A stretch of DNA of 64,000 nt from Verrucomicrobiaceae bacterium. GTDB taxonomy: Bacteria > Verrucomicrobiota > Verrucomicrobiia > Verrucomicrobiales > Verrucomicrobiaceae. Under the pieces are notes generated by a model. The model saw only the letters and a list, made by a program, of their open reading frames with translations, did not search any database and was not told the DNA's origin. Below are positions 27,236 through 36,653 of this stretch, one piece after another. The stretch covers positions 48,411-112,410 of the forward strand of contig JAIXZA010000175.1 in assembly GCA_027489965.1 (NCBI GenBank), in the 5' to 3' direction. A program made the translations under genes and the position numbers. Numbering within the stretch: position 1 is the stretch's first letter; each line of letters opens with the position of its first letter.

Positions 27236-27813
27236 TCTAAAATCTCTCGCAGCTTCTGCGCCGTTTCGTGCCAAACTTCTTCTGTGAGCGCAGGAGTTGC
27301 GTTCGCCAACAGACTAAGTCCATCTTCAGGTAAGTTGACCCAGGATCGACAACCTCCGTAGCTCTTGGTGTAGGGAAAGGCCCAGCATTCAGGCAGCTTG
27401 TAGGCACGCACGAGAGCGATGTGCAGGCAGCTCTCTTCATCATAGGCGAAGCGTTCACGCACGACGTCCTCATTCCATAGGTGCAGGTGTGCTATTGCTT
27501 CCATCTTTGCCCAGTCAGTGACTTTCCAGACGCGCTCTAAAGTGGCGTAACCTTTGATATCGACACGGGTGCGCTCTTCTTCTGGAGGAAACGAGGTCTC
27601 TGCATTCTCTGGCACCCAGCGGAGTTTTTCACCCTGAGTATGAAACCAGGTGGGGAAAAGAAAGAAGCTCTGGTGCTTCCATTCAAAACCACCGCGCCCC
27701 TCATGAATGCCACCTTTGCGAAGGATCAGCGTCTGTACTCCTTGAGCTAGAGAATCACAGACAATGGACCACTCTTTAAATCCGACAGAACTAGAAGGTA
27801 AGGGTAGGGACAT
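27232..27813 (-). CDS. DUF1802 family protein
   Basis: A 193-residue cytosolic protein with the pattern of the DUF1802 family: GFKEWSIVCDSLAQGVQTLI, then LRKGGIHEGRGGFEWKH and FFLFPTWFHTQGE. No catalytic function is known for this family. It is the third gene of a minus-strand run with the L,D-transpeptidase and rhodanese genes (gaps of 20 bp and 1 bp). Confidence 0.78.
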   Translation of the reverse strand: MSLPLPSSSVGFKEWSIVCDSLAQGVQTLILRKGGIHEGRGGFEWKHQSFFLFPTWFHTQGEKLRWVPENAETSFPPEEERTRVDIKGYATLERVWKVTDWAKMEAIAHLHLWNEDVVRERFAYDEESCLHIALVRAYKLPECWAFPYTKSYGGCRSWVNLPEDGLSLLANATPALTEEVWHETAQKLREILD

Positions 27814-27833
27814 GCGTTACAAAAAACATCAAC

Positions 27834-28175
27834 TCAATAGCGAGTCATCTCAGGCTCCACAATATCGGCCCAGGCATCAATGCCGCCGCGCATCGACTGC
27901 ACGTGAGTGAACCCATGTTGACGCAGCCAAAGGGCGGCACGCTGACTTCTCATGCCGTGATGACAATAAACAATGATATGCTGAGTCGTGTCTGAAAATC
28001 GCTGAGGCGCTAGCACGCCAAATTGTGATAAAGGTACAAGCTCTGCCCCTTCAATTTTACAGATCTGCCACTCATCTTCTTCCCGGCAATCCACGAGACG
28101 CGGTTTATCTCCGGGTCTGCCCTGAAGATAGCAGACGTCATCTACGCTGACTTCTAACGGAATTTCGTTCATCAT
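27834..28175 (-). CDS. Rhodanese-like domain protein
   Basis: A single-domain rhodanese of 113 residues. The active-site loop is YCHHGMRSQRAALWL, with the sulfur-accepting Cys. Upstream are the family's LVDCREEDEW motif and, at the end, SMRGGIDAWADIV. It probably carries sulfane sulfur in the cytosol, and the acceptor is unknown. It is one base downstream of the L,D-transpeptidase gene. Confidence 0.9.
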   Translation of the reverse strand: MMNEIPLEVSVDDVCYLQGRPGDKPRLVDCREEDEWQICKIEGAELVPLSQFGVLAPQRFSDTTQHIIVYCHHGMRSQRAALWLRQHGFTHVQSMRGGIDAWADIVEPEMTRY

Positions 28176-28176
28176 T

Positions 28177-28782
28177 TTATGGGCGGACAGTAACGGGTGT
28201 GTTTACAGACACATTGTTAAAGAAAATCGCAGCCATATGGGGTGGCATACGCACACAGCCATGGCTGGCGGGATAACCTGGAAGGAAGCCTTCATGCATA
28301 CCGATACCACCTGTGAAACGCATGAAATGATGCATTTTAGATCCCTCAAACCGGGTGCCGGCGGGTGGCTTGTCCTTGGTGATGTCGATATTGGTCACAA
28401 CCACATTACCAGAAGCATCCACAAAGTCGCCGTAGAGGTTAGATTTATGCCACTGGTCTTTTTGGATCACTTTGAAATTCCCAGTTTTGGTCGGGTGCTT
28501 TTGATCCCCTGTCGAAAGTGCTGAAACGCCCACCAAGGTGCCGCCTTTATAGAAATAGGCTTTCTGATCACTGAGATCTATCAACACACTGGGAGAGCCT
28601 GTGGCGCCATCGCCATCCCAATAAGAATCCATGTCCTGATTATAAAGAGCGGAATGTGGCACAGCGTCGGGCGAGAAGGCCTCCAGATACTGAGTTGTCC
28701 CACGATTTGACGAGGTCGTATTGCAGGACACCAGAAGAGCAATCAGTGCGAGGACAGAAAAACGGAGGAGGAGTGCAGGCAT
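28177..28782 (-). CDS. L,D-transpeptidase (YkuD) lipoprotein
   Basis: A 201-residue envelope enzyme. The lipobox LLVSC lies near residue 20. The YkuD catalytic domain covers about residues 65-200, with VLIDLSDQKAYFYKGG at its start and the active-site motif PASHGCVRMP. It should form 3-3 peptidoglycan cross-links or attach proteins to the wall. It appears to head a short run with the rhodanese and DUF1802 genes. Confidence 0.92.
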   Translation of the reverse strand: MPALLLRFSVLALIALLVSCNTTSSNRGTTQYLEAFSPDAVPHSALYNQDMDSYWDGDGATGSPSVLIDLSDQKAYFYKGGTLVGVSALSTGDQKHPTKTGNFKVIQKDQWHKSNLYGDFVDASGNVVVTNIDITKDKPPAGTRFEGSKMHHFMRFTGGIGMHEGFLPGYPASHGCVRMPPHMAAIFFNNVSVNTPVTVRP

Positions 28783-28879
28783 GAGGCGCTAAAAAAACGG
28801 GGGGAATGTTTCCAGGAAAACCGCCCAAAGAATGCCGCAATCAGCCCGCGCTGTCCAATGGTTCCTCGACGTTGCACGA

Positions 28880-29125
28880 CTACTGCATGTCGCGTTCGGC
28901 CTCTAAGATGCGCTGAAGCGCATCCAGAAATTCTTCAGCTGCCTCCAGGGGCACCATGATCGTATCTCTGCGACCACGCACGTCTTCTGTGATCTTGATC
29001 ACGCGTCCGCGATCATTCTCCTTCAAATCCAAAAAGAAGATCTTCCGATCCGTCATGATCTTTTCCGAATGCAACGGCGGGTTGCCGCGCTTTGGCTCTT
29101 CCATTTCATCATTCCTCATTGGCAT
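28880..29125 (-). CDS. PUR-alpha-like small DNA/RNA-binding protein (DUF3276 type)
   Basis: An 81-residue protein. The core (KIFFLDLKENDRGRVIKITE, then DTIMVPLEAAEEFLDALQRI) has the beta-beta-beta-alpha pattern of single PUR repeats, which bind single-stranded nucleic acid and dimerise. An AAGGAG at the right place precedes the ATG at 29125; a second Met at 29119 is also possible. The gene stands alone. Confidence 0.75.
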   Translation of the reverse strand: MPMRNDEMEEPKRGNPPLHSEKIMTDRKIFFLDLKENDRGRVIKITEDVRGRRDTIMVPLEAAEEFLDALQRILEAERDMQ

Positions 29126-29284
29126 AGTGCTCCTTGTTCCCGTGGCTGTTGATTGTGAAAACCTACCGCGACAGTAGAAACGGCCACTTAAATGTCAATG
29201 CTAGTATCTATGGACTTGTGGTAACCTATCCCTCTCCTCCATAATCCAAAATTAAGCAATCGTCTTTCATTGGCACCTCCGGTC

Positions 29285-30061
29285 ATGCGTTCGCACTTTT
29301 TCAGACTCATGCTTTTTTGGCCTCTGGCTCTGCTGGCGATTTTGTCATCGTGCAGTTTTGGTAATCGCATGCTCAAAGCGCGTCCCACTGCACCGTCACC
29401 TTTTTTTGAGCAGCCCAGACTGGCCCAGGATGCCAGTCGACATTTACCTTTTCAAAAAGTCTGGACCACGCCAGACCCCAATATTTTGGCTATGGGAAAG
29501 GCCAAAAAGAAGCTTTTTATCGCTCCGGTAACACTGCATTTTTTACGTCCAGTTGATAAAAAATTAGCCAGTCTAGAAATATCTAAAGGAGGGGTGCATC
29601 GACAAGAGTCTGACGTGGCAAGGCGCCTTCAGGAAGAGTTTATCAGGGCCTTTAGGCAGTCTCCCTGTCCCATTTACAAGTTGGCGAGTAAACCTGCCTC
29701 TGACACGTTGATTCTTCAGTTGGCTTTGATCGAACTTAATCCCACCAGTCCAAAAGGTAATGCGGTTATGACGATGATGAAGCTCGCGGTCAGTCCTGTG
29801 GCAAGTTTGGGTGGCTTCTTCACCAAAGGCACCATGGCCATTGAGGGCAAAGTGATCGAGCCACATTCAGGTCGCGCTTTTTTTCAGTTCGCTGACAAAG
29901 AAGCGGACCGTCTTACCTTTCTCAGCACTCGGGATTTTCAGCCCTACGGCCACGCGGTTTACACCATGCGCGAATGGGCGGTCCAGTTCGAACAAATGAC
30001 CCGCAATCCACCTGGCCAAATCATGAAAGACTCCAGTTTCATGACTTTAATGCCTTACTAA
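29285..30061 (+). CDS. DUF3313-like lipoprotein
   Basis: A 258-residue lipoprotein. The signal (MLFWPLALLAILSSC) ends in a lipobox Cys near residue 24. The mature part has strands such as KLFIAPVTLHFLRP and the helical segment DVARRLQEEFIRAF. A later region (SDTLILQLALIELNPTS, MAIEGKVIEPHSGRAFFQF) fits the DUF3313 outer-membrane-associated lipoprotein pattern. Function is unknown. The Met at 29285 begins the signal peptide; the open frame starts at 29270. Confidence 0.7.
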   Translation: MRSHFFRLMLFWPLALLAILSSCSFGNRMLKARPTAPSPFFEQPRLAQDASRHLPFQKVWTTPDPNILAMGKAKKKLFIAPVTLHFLRPVDKKLASLEISKGGVHRQESDVARRLQEEFIRAFRQSPCPIYKLASKPASDTLILQLALIELNPTSPKGNAVMTMMKLAVSPVASLGGFFTKGTMAIEGKVIEPHSGRAFFQFADKEADRLTFLSTRDFQPYGHAVYTMREWAVQFEQMTRNPPGQIMKDSSFMTLMPY

Positions 30062-30107
30062 AACTTTATTTACAACCAAGCCGTCATGCTTGGGTTTCTC
30101 CGATCTC

Positions 30108-31388
30108 ATGAGAACGCTCACTTTCCTCTTTGCCTGCATCACGATTGCCGTTAACGTACATGCTGATTGGCCTAGACTCCGCGGAGCTAAGGGTGACGCG
30201 AAGGCCGAAGGCAGCCTGCCCACAACGTGGAGCGACACCGAAAATCTGCAATGGAAGGCCTCTCTTCCCGGTCCAGGCTCCTCAAGCCCCATCATTGTTG
30301 GAGACAAAGTTTTTATCACCTGTTGGTCAGGCTATGCAGACGGCACCAGCGACGACATGAGTAAAATGGTCCGCCATCTCATCTGCATCAGCAAGATCGA
30401 CGGCAAGATCCTCTGGGATAGAATCGTGCCAGCCGTTCAGCCGGAAGACTTCGCCAATGGCATGCTCATGGAGCATGGGTATGCCAGTAGCACTCCAGTA
30501 AGTGATGGCACTAGCGTCTTCGTTTTCTTTGGCAAAACCGGCGCACTCGCCTTTAACATGCAGGGGAAGCAGCTCTGGCAAACATCGGTCGGCACTCATT
30601 CCAACCGCAAAGGTTGGGGCAGTGCCTCCAGTCCCATCCTGTATAAAGATACCCTCATCGTCACTGCCTATGACGAGGGCGGTGCCATGGTAGCTTTGGA
30701 TAAAAAGACTGGTGCTCAGGTCTGGCGTGCTCCCTCAGAGGGATTGAACACGGTTTACAGCACCCCTCTCATCTCAGGAGAAGATCTCATTCTTCCCGTG
30801 GCCAGCGAAGTCTGGGGACTCAACCCTGACAGTGGCAAACTCCGCTGGTATGCCACTTACAGCATGGGTGGTAACGTATCCCCAGGCGTGACCGTGGCGG
30901 ATGGCATCCTCTTTGTCACGGGCGGCTATCCTACGGCTGGCACTGCCGCCATTAAGTTGGGGGGCAAAGGTGATCTCACTGTCACTGGTACGCTTTGGAG
31001 CATCAACAGCGCTTCTTACATTCCCACACCGATCTATCACGAAGGCCACCTCTATGTGATTAACGACGCCGGCTTTGCCATGTGCATCGAGGCAAAAACG
31101 GGCAAAGAAATTTATCGTGAACGCGTCATGGAAAATAGCGGCTCTGGCGGCGGCGGTCGTCGTGGTGGTGGCAAGCCCTTCTACGCCTCACCCGTGCTTG
31201 TCGGTGGTAATCTGTATGCGCCTAGTCGTAAAAACGGTGTCTTTGTCATTGCCGCTAAACCGATTTACCAACAGATCGCCAAAAACACTTTTGCCAGTGA
31301 TAGCTCTCAGATGAATGGCACACCAGCTGTAGATGCCAACCGGCTCTACCTCCGCAGCGACAAAGCGCTGTATTGCATCGGCCAGTGA
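30108..31388 (+). CDS. Exported PQQ-like beta-propeller protein (second copy)
   Basis: A 426-residue protein with a signal peptide (TLFLFACITIAVNVHA-like) and mature start DWPRLRGAKGDAKAEG, closely parallel to the protein at 4662-5912. Propeller blades include GKILWDRIV, GKQLWQTSVG and GAQVWRAPSEG. A Gly/Arg-rich loop (GSGGGGRRGGGKPFYA) interrupts a late blade. No haem or quinone ligands are evident. It is probably periplasmic and of unknown function. Confidence 0.85.
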   Translation: MRTLTFLFACITIAVNVHADWPRLRGAKGDAKAEGSLPTTWSDTENLQWKASLPGPGSSSPIIVGDKVFITCWSGYADGTSDDMSKMVRHLICISKIDGKILWDRIVPAVQPEDFANGMLMEHGYASSTPVSDGTSVFVFFGKTGALAFNMQGKQLWQTSVGTHSNRKGWGSASSPILYKDTLIVTAYDEGGAMVALDKKTGAQVWRAPSEGLNTVYSTPLISGEDLILPVASEVWGLNPDSGKLRWYATYSMGGNVSPGVTVADGILFVTGGYPTAGTAAIKLGGKGDLTVTGTLWSINSASYIPTPIYHEGHLYVINDAGFAMCIEAKTGKEIYRERVMENSGSGGGGRRGGGKPFYASPVLVGGNLYAPSRKNGVFVIAAKPIYQQIAKNTFASDSSQMNGTPAVDANRLYLRSDKALYCIGQ

Positions 31389-31438
31389 TGTTTCAAATCT
31401 TTCCGTATCATTGCCGCTAAAGGATGTTATGGCATTCA

Positions 31439-31603
31439 ATGCCGACACCCAATTACAGTTTCGAAAAACGGAAACGCGAACTCGCCAAGAAGGCAGCGAA
31501 GGAAGCCAAGCGCCTGCGCAAGGATACCAAGCCCTTAACGACCGATGTCGCAGAAAACGCGGAAGTTACGGCATCTGAGACTGCCGAAGAAACGCCTGTT
31601 TGA
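31439..31603 (+). CDS. Small basic conserved hypothetical protein
   Basis: A 54-residue ORF. The N-terminal 28 residues begin MPTPNYSFEKRKRELAKKAA and are strongly basic, then the tail turns acidic and Thr/Ala/Glu-rich. The PNYSFEKRxRELAKKxKxE pattern recurs in small proteins of many bacteria, which is why I regard it as real. There is no strong ribosome-binding site; AAAGGA lies about 13 bases upstream. Function is unknown; nucleic-acid contact is a guess from charge. Confidence 0.7.
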   Translation: MPTPNYSFEKRKRELAKKAAKEAKRLRKDTKPLTTDVAENAEVTASETAEETPV

Positions 31604-31686
31604 GAGTGATCGCACATCACAATCGCGTAAAGGATCGGTTCTAAAGCATCCTGGCGTGCTAGTTGCAGAAGAGTGAGGTATTGTTG

Positions 31687-34224
31687 CTAAGGCCATTGTT
31701 GAAGCAGTCGATGTGCTTCCCTGAACCGTGGAGCCATGGCTAAGGAATCCAGTAGATGCTGCTTGGCAGTCACGGCATCGGAGGACATTAAGAGCTGCGC
31801 CAGCCTGAAATGAGTCGTGGCTGCGCCGACGGGATCTAGGATCAAAACCCGCTGATAGGCCGCAATGGCTTCTTCCCGCTGCCCCAGAGCCTCGGCCGAC
31901 TCGGCATGGGCTTTCTGAGGGGATAGTAAAAATGGATTTAAAGCCATCGCCCTCTGGGCATTGATTTGCACCCTTGGCCAATCCTTCGCTGCCAGATCAA
32001 GCTCGATCAACCGAAGGTAGGTGGACATCGCGCTAGAATCACGGTCAGCTAGGTAACGCAAAATCACAGTTTCATCTTCAATTCGTTTGAGCCTGCGAAG
32101 GACCGTGGTTTTGATATGATATCCACCTTTCTCACTTAGATCCTCTGGCACCAACTGAATGAGTTTCTCTGCCAGTGACAGCACGGCGGGCCAGTCTTCC
32201 TGCTGTCTCAAAGACTCGATCAACTGATGAATGACCCAGAGATTATGCGGATGCTTTTGATGGTAGGCGGTCAAAGCATCAGGTTCCAGCGGGTTCAGAT
32301 CCTCCGGTTTGGGCTCATCCCAATCCGCTTTTTGGCCATAGACTTCTGCCTTGGCTTTCAGGTAGCGGTTAAAGTCTTTCTCCAGTGTTCCCAAAGCCAC
32401 TGTATTGACCTGCAACGCCTCATTGATGCGTCTGCCTGCGGCTAAATCACGCAAAATGCCCTGAACTCGAGCTAGGCCAAAAGTCTCCATAAGGTAACTG
32501 ACGACCTGGCTGGACTGATAATAAGCGAACATGGTGTGCTCGTGGTCCTTGGCATTTAAAAAGGCACTGCTGAGCTGACCCACGGGTGTGGTGGCATTTT
32601 CTTCCAAAATCATGCGGCGGAAATCCGATTTCATTCCCATGCCCCAGACTGGATTGCGCTGACTCTCCTCATAAACGCTGATTCCCTCACTGAGCCAGCG
32701 CGGCATTTGGTTCTTCGTCAGCGTGAGTGTGACGACGTGACAAAACTCATGCCAGAGTGTGGCCTCCCAATTACTGCCGCTATGCGCCAATCCGCCTGGA
32801 CTATTCATGGTGATAACCGTGCCGAAACAAACGCCTAGCAATCCCTGCCCACCCAGACTGCCAAAGGTGCGGATCGCAAAGTCCTGCTGTGCACCAAAGA
32901 ACTCAACCATCACGGGCCGCGTGAGATTAAGCCCATACTTGGCTGTCAGCATCGTCTTTGCCTCGCGCAACAAGGCCAAGGCGCGCTCACCATAAATGGG
33001 CCAATCACGATTGGGCATCTTCAGAATAAAATCGTCAAAGCTCTGGGTCGTGTAACCATTCATTTCCTGCTCCAGAAGTCCGATGTTATGAGCCTGCACA
33101 TTGTAGCCATCTTTCTCCCGAATACTGGCCGCGAGCTTCCAGGCCTCTGCCTCCTCACCCAGACGCAAAAGATCATGACAAAGTTGCACCTTGGCTGGCA
33201 AATAATTCTTATCCAGCGCCAAAGCCTGTCGCTGGTAGGCGGCACCTTCGGCGAAGCGATAAGCACGCGACAAAACTCGCCCCAGTGTGTGATCTACCAC
33301 AGGGTTCTGCTCCCACATTTTCAGGCCATTGGCCCGAGCGGACTTTACCTTCTCTGCGTCCACCGAGCTAAGTTGCGCCACTGCGGCACGCAACGCCCAG
33401 GCTTCTGGATGCTTCTCACAGGTCTCGATCACTTTTTGAATCGCTGCCTCTGCCTCCAAAAGCTTCTCCGCACCAATGAGCGCCTCGGCCTGATTCAGCA
33501 AGGCTTCAGCATGAATGGGATTCAGCTCCAGTGCGCGGGTCCAATTTTCCTGCTGTTTTGCACGATCCCCATTCGCATACGCTAAAGCAAGTCCAGCCCG
33601 TAAATCCGCCGTCTCTCCGTGCGCTTTTAATCCAGCTCGGAAGACATCCGCCGCACGAGCCGCATCATTCTTGGCCAAAGCCAAACGTCCCTCAGCCAGA
33701 TATGCAGCCTCAAGCTGAGGATCTTTTTTTTGGGCCACTTGGAAATACTGCTGAATCACCTTTTTGGCATCCGCGCCCAGCGCCAAAGCTGCTTCTCCTA
33801 GCCAAACCCAATCTGCTGCTGAACGATCCTTCGCCAGCTTCACCTTTGCCGCCGCATTAACAGCCTTCAAAGCCGCCTTGGCGAGGTCATCACGGCCAAG
33901 ACGACACGCATTGTTATGCTGAAGCATGAGCAGCCCCAAATGATCTGGAAAAATCTTCACCGCCAACTGCACCTCATCACGAACCTCCATCTCCTGTCCC
34001 ATAAGATGCAGCGCCCGCAAGCGCAGCAAACGCCATTCAGGCGCCTTCATCCCTCGCTGAATGGCCGCTTCACAAATTCGGGCCACCAGATCATAGTCAC
34101 CTTTTTCGAGCAACTCACTGACAGGCCCAAGATTACGATCCTCGAACAAGCGATCCAAGTCCAGATCCTGCCCTTTGAGCGGAGACAGTCCCCAAAGAAT
34201 AAAAAACAGAAGAACGCGGTTCAT
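31687..34224 (-). CDS. Exported TPR protein with a gluzincin (peptidase MA-like) domain
   Basis: An 845-residue protein with a signal peptide (MNRVLLFFILWGLSPLKG). It has three parts. About 360 residues of TPR-like helical repeats come first (e.g. AEALLNQAEALIGAEKLLEA). A metalloprotease domain near residue 490 has the zinc motif HEFCH, then the third ligand in LSEGISVYEE. More TPRs fill the C-terminal 200 residues. The arrangement resembles PVC proteins with a peptidase MA-like domain. It probably works in the periplasm; substrates are unknown. The Met at 34224 is preferred to 34242 because it starts the signal peptide. Confidence 0.82.
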   Translation of the reverse strand: MNRVLLFFILWGLSPLKGQDLDLDRLFEDRNLGPVSELLEKGDYDLVARICEAAIQRGMKAPEWRLLRLRALHLMGQEMEVRDEVQLAVKIFPDHLGLLMLQHNNACRLGRDDLAKAALKAVNAAAKVKLAKDRSAADWVWLGEAALALGADAKKVIQQYFQVAQKKDPQLEAAYLAEGRLALAKNDAARAADVFRAGLKAHGETADLRAGLALAYANGDRAKQQENWTRALELNPIHAEALLNQAEALIGAEKLLEAEAAIQKVIETCEKHPEAWALRAAVAQLSSVDAEKVKSARANGLKMWEQNPVVDHTLGRVLSRAYRFAEGAAYQRQALALDKNYLPAKVQLCHDLLRLGEEAEAWKLAASIREKDGYNVQAHNIGLLEQEMNGYTTQSFDDFILKMPNRDWPIYGERALALLREAKTMLTAKYGLNLTRPVMVEFFGAQQDFAIRTFGSLGGQGLLGVCFGTVITMNSPGGLAHSGSNWEATLWHEFCHVVTLTLTKNQMPRWLSEGISVYEESQRNPVWGMGMKSDFRRMILEENATTPVGQLSSAFLNAKDHEHTMFAYYQSSQVVSYLMETFGLARVQGILRDLAAGRRINEALQVNTVALGTLEKDFNRYLKAKAEVYGQKADWDEPKPEDLNPLEPDALTAYHQKHPHNLWVIHQLIESLRQQEDWPAVLSLAEKLIQLVPEDLSEKGGYHIKTTVLRRLKRIEDETVILRYLADRDSSAMSTYLRLIELDLAAKDWPRVQINAQRAMALNPFLLSPQKAHAESAEALGQREEAIAAYQRVLILDPVGAATTHFRLAQLLMSSDAVTAKQHLLDSLAMAPRFREAHRLLQQWP

Positions 34225-34275
34225 GTGATTCAAAGAACGCACATCCTAGGCCCATTTCTCAAGAACACCGAACTT

Positions 34276-35556
34276 TCAGTCCATAAACACACCAGTTTCC
34301 CTGAGGATCAGCGTGATGTGAGCTCGTTCACTCGCACTGAGATACTCAAACTGTCCGCTTCCATCCTTGCCTGCTAAGACCTGCTGCATTCGAGAAAGCA
34401 CCGTTTTTTTCAAAGGTGGAGTCAGGTTTTTAAAGGTGAGGGAATACACCATGTAGCTGCAGCGGTGTTTGAAGAGTCGAGTCAGTAATTGGAGGTCTTT
34501 CAAAGAGCGCCCATCTGCTGAACGAGGAGCTCGGGCTGCAAAGGCTAGTGGGAAGGCCTCATCTCCCTCGACTCCACCCTCGGGCAAAGCGGCCTCATCT
34601 TTGAATAAGAGTGCTTCCAAGACATTCTCAGCGGAGTGATCAATCATCCGCCGCGCAGTTCCAACAGGTTCTTCAATGACGGGTTCACCCAACTCTTTTT
34701 GAAGACTGGTCTGCATGTGCATGGCGCGCAAGGAGGTGTGATTGGCTTTCGTCAGCACATTTTGCATCGAGGTCTGGTGCTCCAGCACCATGAGCGCGAC
34801 GATGTCGCTCTTCTTTCTGGGGTAAGGCGTCGTATCAAAAAGAGCGCTTAGATCTGTCACATTGGCCCCTTTTTGAATTGGCATGTTTATGCTGCTGTCC
34901 GGTTTTTCTGTGGCCGTGACATTGCCGCGATGCAGTAGCGCCCCATGTTTTCCTGTCACATACCAGCCACCCCAGCGATCACTGAAAGGTGTGGTCGTAT
35001 CCACCACTGTGCTGCCCTGACTCATGATCGGATGCCCCTCTGCACTGGGAAAAACAGAACGTACGATGAGCCCGGGAACCTCAGGAGAAAAAGGGCCACC
35101 GTGACAGCTCAAACAACTTTGATCACGCACGAAGTGCAGCGGCTTGGATTTGACCTCTGCAGGATCGAGCACATAAAAGATAGGGCCTAACAAAGGATCA
35201 ATGGTTGATACCTCAATCGATCCACCAAGAGCATAACCCACATAGGCATCATCTCCAAAATAGATCACGCGTGGCGTCTGCGGATTGATGCGATCATTTT
35301 GCTTACTGGTTTTTGAGAAGACCATGACCTGTGACTCTTCCGGCATATGGAACTGCTTCATGAGTCCCTTCAAGATTGTCCAGGCACTGCTACGATCTAT
35401 CTGGCCCTGACCACGCTTCCACTGTTTTTGTAGATCATAAGCGGCATCCTTTGGATGTGTTTCCGAATAGTAAATGGGCGCACGTTCATACTCGTCTTCA
35501 GCCTTCAAGAAAAAGGGCATCCAAATGAGCAAAAGAAACAATCGGTAATGGGGCAT
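34276..35556 (-). CDS. Exported protein with one c-type haem site
   Basis: A 426-residue protein with a signal peptide (LFLLLIWMPFFLKA) and a single CLSCHGG haem-attachment site near residue 152. Around it lie sequences not matching the small class I cytochromes, including RVIYFGDDAYVGYALGGS and WGGWYVTGKHG, then a helical C-terminal half. It may be a periplasmic redox or sensor protein; I recognise no named family. It is just upstream of, and in line with, the TPR-metalloprotease gene. Confidence 0.72.
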   Translation of the reverse strand: MPHYRLFLLLIWMPFFLKAEDEYERAPIYYSETHPKDAAYDLQKQWKRGQGQIDRSSAWTILKGLMKQFHMPEESQVMVFSKTSKQNDRINPQTPRVIYFGDDAYVGYALGGSIEVSTIDPLLGPIFYVLDPAEVKSKPLHFVRDQSCLSCHGGPFSPEVPGLIVRSVFPSAEGHPIMSQGSTVVDTTTPFSDRWGGWYVTGKHGALLHRGNVTATEKPDSSINMPIQKGANVTDLSALFDTTPYPRKKSDIVALMVLEHQTSMQNVLTKANHTSLRAMHMQTSLQKELGEPVIEEPVGTARRMIDHSAENVLEALLFKDEAALPEGGVEGDEAFPLAFAARAPRSADGRSLKDLQLLTRLFKHRCSYMVYSLTFKNLTPPLKKTVLSRMQQVLAGKDGSGQFEYLSASERAHITLILRETGVFMD

Positions 35557-35706
35557 GTGGAGAGAAGAATCAACGCAGTGATGCAGTCAATCCTTTGCGC
35601 CTCGATTGCGGCAGAGATCTCGGGCCTTGCGCAAAAAAAGTTTCAATAGCTTTGAATAGCCTTCACAGGGCCCCGTCGAAAGATCCTGAACAGCAAGTTC
35701 AACACA

Positions 35707-36042
35707 ATGAAAAAAATCCTCATCCTCGCCGCGGCAGCTTTCACATTCGGCATCGCCGCACCGTCCGTCAGCCAAGCTTGGGACCAATGCAATCATGGCT
35801 TCCAGCCCCGAGTCGTCAGCTATCTCCCCTGCGGACGTCCAGTCCTAGCAGTCTATCAGATTTACGGATATGATCGCTGTGGGAATCCACTCGGTCGCTG
35901 GGTCACTCAGCGTGAATCTTGCGGCTGCAGCACCTGCAATCCGCGCCCCTACTGCCCGCAGCCTTCCTACGGTCACAGTTCTCACCATTACAGCAGCAGC
36001 GGTCATCGAGGCGTAAGTTGGTCCTTCTCTTTCGGACGCTAA
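35707..36042 (+). CDS. Small secreted Cys-rich protein
   Basis: A 111-residue protein. A signal peptide (MKKILILAAAAFTFGIAAPS) is followed by a mature part with eight cysteines, including CGCSTCNPRPYC, and a His/Ser-rich tail (YGHSSHHYSSSGHRG). The cysteines suggest disulfides or metal binding outside the cytosol. No family is recognised. It sits alone upstream of apt. Confidence 0.65.
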   Translation: MKKILILAAAAFTFGIAAPSVSQAWDQCNHGFQPRVVSYLPCGRPVLAVYQIYGYDRCGNPLGRWVTQRESCGCSTCNPRPYCPQPSYGHSSHHYSSSGHRGVSWSFSFGR

Positions 36043-36107
36043 AAAAGGCTGAAATTCGAGTGATCTCACCCTTGCATCGGCGCGGCAGTCCCCCAGACTG
36101 CCGCGTT

Positions 36108-36641
36108 ATGTCTTCAGACTCTCTCGATCTCCTCCGCAACGCCATCCGTGACGTTCCCGACTTCCCGAAGCCGGGCATTCTTTTCAAAGACATCACGCCA
36201 GTATTGGCAGATGCCAAGCTACTAAACCTCGCCATCGAAGGCATGAGCGAGGCCTTTGCCAACCAAAAGGTGAACAAGGTCGTCGGCATTGATGCCCGAG
36301 GCTTTATCTTCGGTGCTATGATCGCTCAGCGTCTCGGTGCAGGCTTTATCCCAGTGCGGAAAAAAGGCAAGCTACCCTGGAAGACACGCGGCGTGGATTA
36401 CAGCCTGGAATACGGCACAAACAGCGTCGAGATGCACATGGATGCCATCTCACCAGGTGAGCGAGTTGTCCTAGCGGATGACTTACTGGCCACTGGTGGA
36501 ACTGCGGCTGCCGCTATTCAGCTCATTCAGGAATCAGGTGCCGTCATCTTAGGCTCCGCCTTTTTCATTGAGCTGAGCTTTTTGGAAGGACGTGAAAAAC
36601 TGGCCGATGCGGGACCGATCCACTCGCTGCTCACCTTTTGA
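36108..36641 (+). CDS. apt: Adenine phosphoribosyltransferase
   Basis: Makes AMP from adenine and PRPP. The 177-residue enzyme shows the Apt N-terminus VPDFPKPGILFKDITPVL, the IDARGFIFGA segment and the PRPP-binding motif VVLADDLLATGGTAAAA. The open frame runs upstream to 35919, but MSSDSLDLLRNAIRDVPDFP at 36108 is the normal start. It is 12 bp upstream of glnD. Confidence 0.95.
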   Translation: MSSDSLDLLRNAIRDVPDFPKPGILFKDITPVLADAKLLNLAIEGMSEAFANQKVNKVVGIDARGFIFGAMIAQRLGAGFIPVRKKGKLPWKTRGVDYSLEYGTNSVEMHMDAISPGERVVLADDLLATGGTAAAAIQLIQESGAVILGSAFFIELSFLEGREKLADAGPIHSLLTF

Positions 36642-36653
36642 TCTAGAGCGCGC

